In this document: positions 10,201 to 22,200 of the stretch, piece by piece
Position numbering within the stretch: the first letter of the stretch is position 1
How the letters are laid out: each line of letters opens with the position of its first letter
Source of the DNA: Parus major
Lineage: Eukaryota; Chordata; Aves; Passeriformes; Paridae
DNA: 64,000 bases
Reading direction: 5' to 3'
Assembly (NCBI RefSeq): GCF_001522545.3
Contig: NC_031768.1
Coordinates: forward strand, 4,834,320 to 4,898,319
The notes under the pieces: generated by a model
The model's input: the letters and a program-made list of their open reading frames with translations, nothing else
Database searches by the model: none
Told to the model about the DNA's origin: nothing
Program-made: the position numbers and the translations under genes

Positions 10201-13200
10201 AACACTGGCAGAACTCTGTGGGTGTGGGAGGGTAAAAGGTGGCACTGAGTGTGGCCAGGTCTTGACTAGCTTTGGCTTTCTCACTTTAGCTGGCCCTGGT
10301 GAACTCGAGGTGGCTGCTTGTTCTTGCTGTAAAGTAGCACAAAATGAACAGCAGGTTCCTTGGGCTCTGTCACGTTGCAGCAAATAAACATTTTAAGGAG
10401 TAAAAATGGCTTAAACCCATGCTTTTAAAAACATGAAAGACAATGTCACACATGGGCCTCTCTCTCCTTTACTCTCCTTTCTCCTTCCTCCCCAGTGGGG
10501 GCTCCTCAGAGCATTTTGGGGACCAAACCATAATCCCAGCACAGCTCTGTAATTCCAGCACAGCTCCAAAATTCTTCCATCCCCGTCACCCAGCAAGGCT
10601 TGTTTACTGCTGTTTATCTTTGTGAAGTCACACTCAGTGTATTATATTTATTACAGTTTATGTTCACACTGGCCCAGACAAAGTATAAGTTTAACACTCT
10701 CAGTCTAACACTTTTCTCATAGGTAACTCTGGCGTTACCTCTGGGTTCACACCAGCCAAATATAGCTTATTCTCCCCATATACAACTCTTCTGGCTCCTC
10801 ACAAACAAAACAAAATCATTCTGTTTCTAGAGCTGGTGCCTTAAGTTTTAGCTTTCATATTTTCCAGATTCTGGACTGCATTAGAATGCAACTCTGAACT
10901 TCATATAAAGTGTCAGCAAGTTCTCTTCACAGTTTAGTCAGACAAAACAATCCTTTTCCAGCCTGAGAACCAAGAACACCGTTGCAGCTTCAGGCCCAAA
11001 AAGTATAAACAGTGAATTGAGGAGAGCAGTCTGGGAGGATGGGGCTTGGTAACCTGAAGTTGTAATTGGACAATTAACCCAAACATGTAAATGGACCAGA
11101 ACTTATAAAAATATGAAAATGTGTGACCCATCTTCCATCTTGGGTGGAGCCATGGCTGTGCTCTTGTGCTGCCCAAGGTGTTTGCTTTGAAGGTCTTTTA
11201 ATGAATCCCTACTCTATTCCTTTAACACTGTCCAGCCCCTGTTCCAGGTAGCCTCTCAAGGCATCAGAACCTTCCTCAAGAACTTGTTTATATGGATTCA
11301 AGTCAGCCTTTTGCTGGTCTCTCCTCAAACCTCTTTCCTCATTCTGTTAATTAACATTTTCCTTCTAACAGTCCTCTATTACCAGTTCCAAAGTCAGATT
11401 TTAATCGTGTGAGCAGCTTGGAAACAAGCAACTTCACTCACAACTACTGAGAACATTTGGTGCTAAAACATCCCTATAATCCAGTTTACAAAACATTTCA
11501 AGCCTCATGCAGGGTGTGCTGCAGGGTTAACTGCACTTTGTACTCCATTAGCAGCAAATGCCTGCCCTTCTTGTGTTAAGAAAAGCCAGAATATAGATAT
11601 TTGTGTTGTTTGTTAAAGGTTGAAATACTTTTATGAAATGTTTTTATTTCTGCTGCAGAAGATAGGAAACTTTCAGCCTGGCCCCTCACAATCAGCCTTG
11701 CAGGTTCCTGGTTGTGTTCTGCCATTAATAATTATGACAAATGGAATATTTGCAATATGTCCCTTAGTATAGCCAGTAGGTTGCACAAGTATCTCTTGAA
11801 TGTAATCTCCCTTTTTCTATGAGCCCTAATGACTCTAAAAGTTACTGAGATCCTTCTTTGCTCATAGTGAAAGAGCCATCCTCTGTCGTGCTGCCCCTCT
11901 CAGTGAACAATCTGCCAGACTGTCCTGGGCTCACACATCCATGAGTGCATCACAGACATTCTTCTTTCCTAAAAAGAGGAAAATCTCTTTTCCCACATCT
12001 TTCAGGGATGTTACAGGGGTGGGAATAGTGACTTACCACATGCCTCAGGATCCTGGTACGTCAGCTCTGTCTGGCAGCTCTGTTTCTTCATTTAGGGCAA
12101 TTTGTATGATCAGGGAGCTGAGGGATTCACCCCAGTTAACCACAGGCATCCCAAAGTGAGTGATGGCTGCTGCAGGAGTCATGCAGCTCCCCTGCAGTCA
12201 GTGGCATCTCCAGGGGATGATTCATCCCATCCAAAGGGCATTCTGGAGACATGAGGGCCAATTTGGAGAGCATCCTCCTTCCCTGCCAGCAACAGAGGGC
12301 ACCTGGCAGCGACACTCGAGAGCTGCCGAGCCCGTGGATGGTTAAAATTATGTCAGACGAACCCCACACATACATTTTGTGTTGAAATGAACATTCTCAA
12401 GCCACATCCCTGCCCAGAACTGTGTGAATCAGCAGCATTATGGAGCTGGGGCTTTTGGGATAAAATATCTGCCACACTTCTCCTCTCTCAGTGTTTGAAG
12501 AGCTCAGGGGAGTTTTCATTTTTGCTCAGACCCTCAGCTGAGGGCTCTCGTGTTTTGTCTTCCACACATGGACATGCACTGCTTTTCTGTTCTTCTCTTC
12601 TGCTCTCAGAGAAGCTCCCACTGTATCAAACAGATGGCAAATCTGGCAGACTATTTTTAATGCTGCCTAACATTCAAAGCTCAGATAAATGAGTGGTTTT
12701 CTGAATATCAGCTGTTAATTAGTGTGAGAAATAAAAAGGAGACAGAAAGATTGGGTATAGTTGGGCTGGTGCTATGTTTGTATCTTTGTTTGTAAAGAAT
12801 TTAAATTATTTTTAAATTTAAAGATATTAAGACTGTATGAAATTAAATAAAATTAAATATTATATGTTTAAATATTAAGAATTTAAAGTATTTTAAGAAT
12901 GAGAAAGCTGGAACGGTTTTTAATATGGGATTTTAGGTAAAGCTTCTTTTGGATATTGGGGATTACAACAGAGAGGACATTTATGGATATTTTTGAGGAA
13001 GACCTATTTGCTTACATGTCAAGAAATATAAATTCCTTCTGGTGATTCCTACAGAAGGAAACCTAAAATTTCTGGATCAGTCTTCATTTTGTTATTGACA
13101 ACAAACACCTCTGGAAAGACAGGGAAAATCCCAATGAAAAATTTCACATGAACCTTCTGCCTCACCAGCTCAGAAATCCTCCATGAAAGCTGCTCTTACA

Positions 13201-16200
13201 GAAGCAGCAGCAATTTTCACAGTCCATGAGAGATACATAACTGAGTTTTACTAGAATCTTTTCTGACATGGTATTCCCCATCCTCATTTGTGAAAGATTG
13301 TCATTTAGATTGTTTAAACTGCAATTTCAGCCCTGACTCTGAACATTGCTCACTGAGCTGAATGAAGGCCATGAACAAGTGCTAAAGTATTAAAGACAGC
13401 AGGTTGAAACCAGAGGAAAGGAAGTAGAACTGGAAATTAAGGGTACACTGGCTTAAAAAATATTTTACATTACTTATTTGGGAATGTTACTAGGGAAAAA
13501 TAAAAATAATCAAATAGAAGTTAAATTCTTGGAAGAATACCCAATTACAGACAGCAGATTAGAACAGGATAATGTTCTGGATGGAGTTTGCTGTTTACAG
13601 AGAGGATTAGCTGTTCTGAGGATCAAATATAGAACAGAAATTGGATTTGTAAGCCGTGTTTTTACCTATTCCATCTGAAGGCAAAATATAATGTGATTAG
13701 TTGTAAACTGGTAAGCTGCAGAGTCTGTGCACAATGGTCCTTTAGGAAAATTTCCATCACAGTCCTTAATCTGAACTCCTCTCCAAGTGGGAAAGCCAGC
13801 ACCAGGGCTCTTAATCCCTGCTCTTCCCAAGAGGGGTTTCTTAATCCTTGTCCTACACCAGAGGTGGATACTGTGGATTAAGAGACAACGGCTCCTAATT
13901 TCAGAATAAAATGTCTCAAAAAATACAGAACTGTTTCCAGGAAAGAAACCAGTCCCACAAAACTGAGGGCCAGGCCAGGAACCAGGCATCCCCATTCAAC
14001 CACACTGTCCTACTTTGCAGTCCCTGCACACCTCATCAAAAAGTTATTTCCACTCCAAAAAACCTCAGTTATTATTTATTCTGCTTTCCCCCAATTTGCA
14101 TCACGTTGCTTTCCAGGGCAGACAGAACATTTCCCACTTAAATTGAATGGCTGCTCTGTGATCTTGATGGAAACTCCTTGACACAAGCAAGTTAAACATT
14201 CAGAGAAGGCTGCTTTTCCTGTCCTCTTTTCTACAAGTGGTAGAATTATAGAATTGGGTTGGCAGGAACCCTTAAGGGTCTAGTTTAACCCCCTGCAATG
14301 AGCAGGGACATTTTCAAATTGGTCAGGTTCCTCAGAGACCCATCCAACCTGGCCTGGAGTGTTCCCAGGGATGGGCCATCCACCATCTCAGAGGTTTTGA
14401 TAACAACAGCAAGGACAGAAACATGAAATCATGTCAGCTCTCAGGGGGTAAAAAACACCTGTTTGCAGATGCTGCATGACTTTTCAGGAATACAGCCTTT
14501 TCCACCTGGCACAAATCCAAGGGAAATGCGGTTAACAGGGTTTATATGTGGTTGATTTTCTTCTTGGCAATTAGTCATCAATCTGCAAGCTGAGGCAGAG
14601 GCCTCTGTTTCCCTTTGCCACGTGGTTTGTCGCTGCTGTGGCTTTGCTCAGACATGATTTCAGTTCTGCCTTTGCTTTCAGAAATTGAGTGTCTTGTGTT
14701 GACGGGTCTTGCAAGAGACTTTCATGCCACCAGGGAATAACAGAGACCCTGTATCCTCTTTTTATGCATCCCTAGAGGTTCATCCTTGGATTTTTTGGGC
14801 TGACTTGCATGACTATGCCCTTTTAAAATGTGTATTATGAGGAAACCTGGAATTGCATTACAGAAAACCCTATACCTGCAAACCTTAACCTACTACCCCA
14901 GCTCTTGGAACTGCTGTGGTCTCCCAACCTTGGCCCCTGCTATGCAGGATCTCAATCTTCCCCTAAGCAAGGATATCTTCCAGCACCAGGCATTAATGCA
15001 GGGAATGAAGTGCTGGGAGACACATCTCAGCAGTGGTTCCTCATCCACAGGGACCTAAGCAAGGTGACTGTGGGTCAGAGACAGCAGAGACAGGTCTGAA
15101 GGGAGCTGAAATTTGTGGCTCAGACCCCCAGACAATGCCAGAAATGTATGATTGTGGAGACCCAGGCTGAGCAGCAAAGGTTTTGGGACACAAGCAGGGA
15201 CATCTCCACAGGGCTGAGATGTTCTGTCCTGCAGCCAGTGCCTGTCCTCAGAGCTGCAGGTCAACCTCTGCAGGTCACGGGAGAACCCACGTGCCACGAA
15301 ATGTGGCCACCAGCCAAGTGTCCCCACAGTGCCTTGCTGCTGCTGCTGTCCCCACAGTGATAATGGACTCCAGGCAAATAGGATTCCTATTCTGTGCTGG
15401 AGCCATCAATAGTACCCAGTGCTGCCCTCCCATCCTCTGAAACACATTCCAATTGTGTTCCATCAGCACAACTGGCATCGACTCTGCTGGGAACCTGCCG
15501 ACAATAACAGGAACAATTGCACATTGCTGCAGAACATCTGAGGCTGGCTGCTGTCTTTTAGAGCAGAAGGGAGATGCTCAGAAATGCTCAGCAGGCATCA
15601 AAAGAGGGAAACTTTAATAGCATGTGCTTTTTGATTAAAAAAGCCAACCAGCTGAGGACAAGCATCCTGAGATGAGTACGAAACTGCAGTGGGTGATTCA
15701 CAAATCCAGTTTTAGCAAACCTGAGTAAAAATGCCAAGTATGGAAAACTGAAAAGCATGTTTGGAGGTAGCTCATGATCTAGTATCACAGCCTTTGTTTC
15801 GCTTCCCACTCTTTCACTACTGCATGGAGTAAAAAGAAATGTTCAAATTCATCCTCAGTGCGTTAAAAGCTCCTACTGCTTTCTATGAGTCAGGCCAACT
15901 TTCTTACCTTTAATGTTCTCTAATAATTGTTTTATCTTTTCCTCTCTTGTCTGTCCTGATCAATAATAATTGATTTCCAGAATAAGAAACCTCAATGCCT
16001 GCAATAGCACTCCTGGCACATCACAAGCCTTCAGCCTCTGTTCAGCCACAATTAACATCATCTGCCCAGTTACTGCATGTACCAGCTGTTGTGCTCTCCA
16101 ATATTCTGCCAGCCAATTTTAGCACTTATCAGTCTGTCAGGATGCTGGGTTCAGCTAGGAGCAGGATTTCAGCCCTATCTGAACTCCATTGGCTATGGTT

Positions 16201-19200
16201 TATTGCTTTGATTGCTTCTGTGCTTTAATAACCAAGGGTCAATCACTGGGCAACAGAGACTTTCAAAACACACCCATTTCCCGAGCAGCAGTTACTCCTT
16301 GCCTCAGCAATCAAGTTTTGTGAAGATATTGCCTGAAGTAATTTCATCTGGGGCAGAACACAGGGCAGGTGGCTGTGAGAGGAGGTGTGGGTCACACCTA
16401 CATCCTGAAGTGACCACTGTGGTCCTCTTCTCTGCCACAGAACACCTGATGCTCTGCTCCAGAGTAAGGAGGCTCCTCACCACCAGTGGGAACTGGAGGT
16501 TGGAGCTTTGCTGGAGTGTCTGTGCAGCACCAGGACAAACCAGCCTGGCCTGGCCTTGCTGTGCTGTCCAGACTGTCCTGATGCTCCAGGCTGGCCTGCC
16601 CCGACCTCTGAGCTCCTCCTGGGATCTCCCATGGCTTCCCCATTTCCAGTGGGACAGGTCTGGGTGGGCTGACACCTCCAGGTGAAGGATCTGCAGTCTG
16701 AAAGGCGGCTTGGAGGAGGTGCAGGGGAGCCCTGTCACACCAGTGCCATGGCAATTTAGGAATTCAAACACTTGAAAGTCAAGGCTGACAAAGTGAGGCT
16801 GCAGGCTTAATTACCTCCTGGCACCTACACCTTTCAGAGGAGTCTTTAAGTAGATGATGATTTGTTATTTTTCCAGTGTGGTCCTCACCTCACTGAACAC
16901 ACAGGGCCTGCTCAATCCGGGCAGGGTAGCTGCAGCCCCCTGTCTCCTCCCAGCTGTCATCCCAGTGACACATTCCTTATTTCCTGGGTCACCAGCCTCC
17001 AGGCTGGTCTGTGAGCATGCATATCCCTCTTGCCTGTGATGGGTGGCAACAGAAACCATCCCTGAGAACATGGAGTGGTTGTGAGGGGCAGAAAATCGCA
17101 TTTCCAGCACTCACAAGGAAAGGAGAATTTTGACCTTGATGTCTTTGTTCATCTGCAAAATGCAGGTTTCTTGTTCCTCCTGAGTTTTGCCATTAGGTCA
17201 ATCTCCACAGATGCCTTTGAGCTGCTGCATCCCAAACCCAGAGGCTCTGTGGCTCTTTCCTGTGGGATGTGAGAGGAGAGCAGGAGACCTGCCCCTCTCC
17301 ACATCACTGCTCCCCCACTGCCAGCCCCTGCAGCTGCCCCATCAACACCAGCAGCCTCTGCACAAACCATTCCCACTGCTTGCTGCTCCTCCTGGCTTTT
17401 AGAAGGAGAGTCTGGCTGCAAAGAGGCACTTAAATTCTACAGCAGGTTCAGAGCCTCCACCACAGTCACTCAGTCACTGAGAAAAGGGGCAAAACACTGG
17501 CAGAAGCATTCAAACCCGATCCTTTATTCTCATGTCTACACTTTCTTTTTATTCCACCCACACTTCTTTTTTTCACTGGCAGTGCAGATACTTTTCAATG
17601 GCTATGTTTCTCCCAGTAAGTCCACTAAGAGCAAGATTTTGATTTAGAGCACTGGAAGATTTGATATTGTACCCAACAGAGAAGATGTGGGTTTGGATTG
17701 GAAGCACCCTCAGGGACCTCAGTCACAAGGACAGACATCCTATAAATACACATTTAATGAAATGGGACACTCCTCATGCAGAGTGCTGCTGTTGAATTCT
17801 TGGGTGTTTTTCTTTCAGAGGCAGTGTGCTGTCTCTGAGTCCAGCAAGACATTGAATTAGGATTCCTGGGTTCCATTTCTGGCCTGCCACTCACCCATGA
17901 TAAGATACAGGGCAAGTAATTTAACATAAACAAGCTTCAGATTACAGAGTTTAAATATTGCACAGGGTCATAGTGAGACTGATGGGAAGTACTATAATGA
18001 CATTATTAAAATGTTTTCTAACTGCAGAAGGAGCTGTGAGGACCATGACCCACAAGTCCTGATGGACACAGGAGTGAGTCTTGGGGAAAATTGTGGCATG
18101 GGATTGTGTCACTGAAGGCACAGGAACAGCAGGAATAGAAAAATGGGATTGGGGGATGTGCTGCTCAGTCTTCTCTGCATTAGGGCTGCCTGGTGTGTTG
18201 TGGAAGGGTAGGGGGATGAAGAGATGTTTGGGGAGATGGGAAGGTAATACTGGCAAATTTTTTAATTCCAGGTCTGGCTTCTGACGTAACAACAGGAACA
18301 TCTGACAGTCAGTAGGAATTTTGGCACAAGCTCTGCTCACTTTAAACCTAGTATAAACTGATATAGTCCAAAAAGCAGTGTCCTTTTACACCATCCCAGG
18401 ACCTGCCCAAGTCTGGGCAGTTTTCTTCCTAAATCCAGGCTCTTACACTCTTAAATTTACAGCTGTTATCATCCCACAGCAACACTGCATTTTGAGAAAC
18501 CCCGTGCTCTCAGCTCACACACGTCATTGTTCCACTTCTGAACAGCACTTGGGTCTCCAGAGCTTGCTTGCTTTATCAAAAAAAGACACAGGTATTACAC
18601 AGGAGTAGTGAAATATTTCAGCTCACAAATCAAAATTGAAATCATAGACTGTGCCTTAAAATTAGCCCTGTGCTTGCCTGAACAGGATTCATATCTCACT
18701 GGGAACTAACCATCTTTTCTCTGTTTCTTCATTTTTTTTTTCTCCTCTGCTGTTGTTTCCTTTGTAAGGTGATCTTCAGTAAATACTGCAATTCCAAAGA
18801 TATTATGGACCTTTTCTGCATTGCAACAGGGTTACCAAGGTAGGTCTGTCATTTGTGACATTCACTTCACTTTTGTTTCTTTCCTTTGGGAACAATTTAA
18901 ACACAGGCCCCAGATGATTTATTTAGCTGCTATTCAGGCTTGTCTCTTGTTGCAGTCTGCTGGAAGAAGGAAGTGGGGCAATCAAGAGCTGGAAAAGTGT
19001 GGAGGCAGGGAATTGAGCCACCTCGGTGCTGGCTGCACACGAGGAGCAGAGTGGAATAGAGTAGAACAGAGGAGAAATAATCTAAAATAAAAGCAAAGTG
19101 AAGAAGCCCAGCCCTGAGTACACACAGGCTGGGCACACCTACCACTTGTATCTCAGTACTACATTTTTGCCTATATTGAGTGAAATGCAGCCACATGTTT

Positions 19201-22200
19201 AGAACCTGTTTTTCAGGGGGAAAAATGGGACCAACAAGAAGTATTGCACTAGGTAATAAGCTTTCTTTTTAGGTGTTTTAAAATCTAATCCCAGGTATGG
19301 GATAGTCAAACACAAAGCATCCCAGCTGAATCATTTTATACAGCATAAATATCTGGAAATAACAAATCTATTGCCCAGGCCATGCATTTCATAACTTACA
19401 TTGTCTTGTGAAGTCCCTGTATCCCTCCTGCTGTAATTTTCCATTTGGGGAAAATCCAAATAGGATTTGTTCGCTTCAACCTCAAGAGCAGTATCCAGCT
19501 GAAACCTCAGTGTAGAGAGGGGTCCAGAGTCATGGGTGGGTGTGTGGGAGAGGCTGGGATGTGGTGGAGAGTGGCATGGTTTAACATCCATCCATCCATC
19601 CATCATCCATCCATCCATCNNNNNNNNNNNNNNNNNNNNNNNNNNNNNNNNNNNNNNNNNNNNNNNNNNNNNNNNNNNNNNNNNNNNNNNNNNNNNNNNN
19701 NNNNNNNNNNNNNNNNNNNNNNNNNNNNNNNNNNNNNNNNNNNNNNNNNNNNNNNNNNNNNNNNNNNNNNNNNNNNNNNNNNNNNNNNNNNNNNNNNNNN
19801 NNNNNNNNNNNNNNNNNNNNNNNNNNNNNNNNNNNNNNNNNNNNNNNNNNNNNNNNNNNNNNNNNNNNNNNNNNNNNNNNNNNNNNNNNNNNNNNNNNNN
19901 NNNNNNNNNNNNNNNNNNNNNNNNNNNNNNNNNNNNNNNNNNNNNNNNNNNNNNNNNNNNNNNNNNNNNNNNNNNNNNNNNNNNNNNNNNNNNNNNNNNN
20001 NNNNNNNNNNNNNNNNNNNNNNNNNNNNNNNNNNNNNNNNNNNNCATCCATCCATCCATCATCCATCCATCCATCATCCATCCATCTATCCATCCATCCA
20101 TCCACCTCTGCAACACCTCCAGGCAATGGAGCAGGGTGAGGGAAGCCCCTAAATCATCTCTAGAACCTTTAGTCACCTCTAGAAGGGGAATCTGCTGTCT
20201 GCTTAAGGACCTCAAGCAGCACAGGCTGGATGCATCAAGGCAAAGTCTTTATCTCTGGACACACAACTTTACAATACAGGAAAAGTGCAGGAGAAAAATA
20301 AGCCAGTCTTTTAATCATGGCTTTATTGCATGACTCCAGTTATGGGGATTGAAAGATAAAATTGAATTTGCATAAGCTGCTGGACAGAATTAATGCCCTT
20401 TGCTATTTGTTCTGTTTCCTCTCATTTGACATTAGAGAGGTTAATAACTCTCGTTTTCCTATGCTGTCAAATACTTCCACTCCATCACCCAGGAAACTTT
20501 GTTCAGCAGTTTTAATCATTCACAATCAGGGTGTCCACTGCATATTTGGCATTTTATTTTTATCAGAAGGTTTTCAAAGAAAAATTGCATTTCACCCAGG
20601 ATCCTGGAGCCCAAGTAAACCTCCAAGGTTTACGTCTGAGCCTGTGAGATCATCTTTAGTACAGTATTTTAAAAAGAAAAATACTCCACATTCAGCAAGA
20701 CATTTGTTTTGTTTGTTTTGGTAAATGAGTAACTAAATAATTTCAAGACATTCATAGCACCAAAAGTCATTTGTATGGTGTGAGTCAATACGTAGCTGCT
20801 GAGTCAATGTATCACAAAATACAGCTTTTTAACAGAAATTATTACTCAACAAGTCAAGAGAATAAATTAATTAGCAAGGTCTGCCCTGGGATCAAAAATG
20901 ATCACACTTCACATTTTACATGGGTGAAGCATCCCCTGTGCTGGGCTTTGACTCTTTCTGCTCTGAGGTAACAGAGGTACCAAGACAGAGCAAGGAGGAA
21001 AGATGCATCTGCAGGAGAAAAGATGGCTCTGCATCACATGCAGCAGCACAGAATTCCAGCTGGCATTTCTAGGTCAAACAATCCTCTTTGGAACTTGCTT
21101 TTCAGGAACACAACCATCTCCCTTTTGACAGCAGACAACTGCATGGTGTCCATTGATCCCACGATGCCTGCAAACACAGAGAGGTAAGCCCTGCTGCCAC
21201 CTGCTCCTCCAGAAAAGGGAGGTGGTTTCCTGCAGAAGCCTTTTGTGTGCAGTGGGAGGTGAGCAGCTCCCCAGAGGGAGGGGCATGGCACTAAGAAATG
21301 CGTGCTGGCTTGTAACACGAGCGCTGGTTTGGAAGGTTTTTACTTGTTAAAGCAGGAGCAATTGTCTGAGGAAAGAAATACTGCTTGTAGGTGTTTAATG
21401 CAGAACATCTGTTCCCATCCCTCCCTGTTTGCTGTCAGAGCTCTGTTGTTCCCCCACTCCTGCTTGCTCTGCTGGGGCACAACCAACAGATTATTTGAAA
21501 AGCAAACTCAAAGCCTGTGGTGAGTTTAGGTCTCCTCATGGTTGGTTTTGGCCAGTATTTCATGATAACTCATCACTGCCACTGCTCCTATTGACACCGT
21601 GTGGTGGAGCCCCAGCAGCTGGGAGAGATCTCCTGCACAGGACATGAACACAGAGCAAAAACAGGCTGTGGCTGCCCCATCCCTGGAAGCGTTCAAGGCC
21701 AGGTTGGATGGTACTCTGAAAAACCTGGTCTAGTAGAAGATATCCCTACCCATGGCAAGGGGTTGGAACTGGATGATTTCTAAAGTCCTTTCCAACCCAA
21801 ACCATTCTGTGGTTCTAGGATTCTGTTTCTAGTAAATCTCAGGGCTGGGTGTTGAGAAAAAGTGCCATTGCTTATTCAAACTCACAGGTTTTAAGAGATC
21901 TTAGAATTATCTTCAGAGACCTCTTTGTACTTCTCGGGGAGTACGGATGTGAAATGCAAACTGCATTTTGAGTGTTGCTAACAGCAGCCCTCTGTGACTC
22001 TTCCAGGTCTCCATACAAAGTGATCCCAGTTGTGACTGAGCAGCTCTCAGGTAAAACAACCCTTTTGAACTGAATCTATTAAAGCTGAATTAACTAAAGC
22101 TGAATTTGCAAACATTTACATGTGGAAATTATGTGGCCATGATGCAAACACTCGAAGATGTCGGTGTCATGGTTGTAGCTGCAGAAGAATGAGAAATGTT

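Larger units (their letters stand above)
4270..18768 (+). other. PDE9A: PDE9A intron 1 (14.5 kb)
   Basis: This is the largest intron, bounded by gtactt and tttgtaag. It holds the CpG-rich block, the 20-base minisatellite with gap, the interrupted CR1 element, an LTR-like element, an AT-rich stretch at about 12780-12900 and a small reverse CR1 tail at 14241. Between these I saw nothing recognisable as an exon or RNA gene. Confidence 0.8.
18840..21105 (+). other. PDE9A: PDE9A intron 2
   Basis: A 2.3-kb intron whose main content is the (ATCC)n tract with its assembly gap. The remainder is AT-rich unique sequence with no recognised feature. Confidence 0.85.

Noticed and set aside
19331..20333. 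ORFs of 150-294 codons over the ATCC tract
   Set aside because: They are made of the tetranucleotide repeat and N; no protein-like sequence lies outside the repeat.
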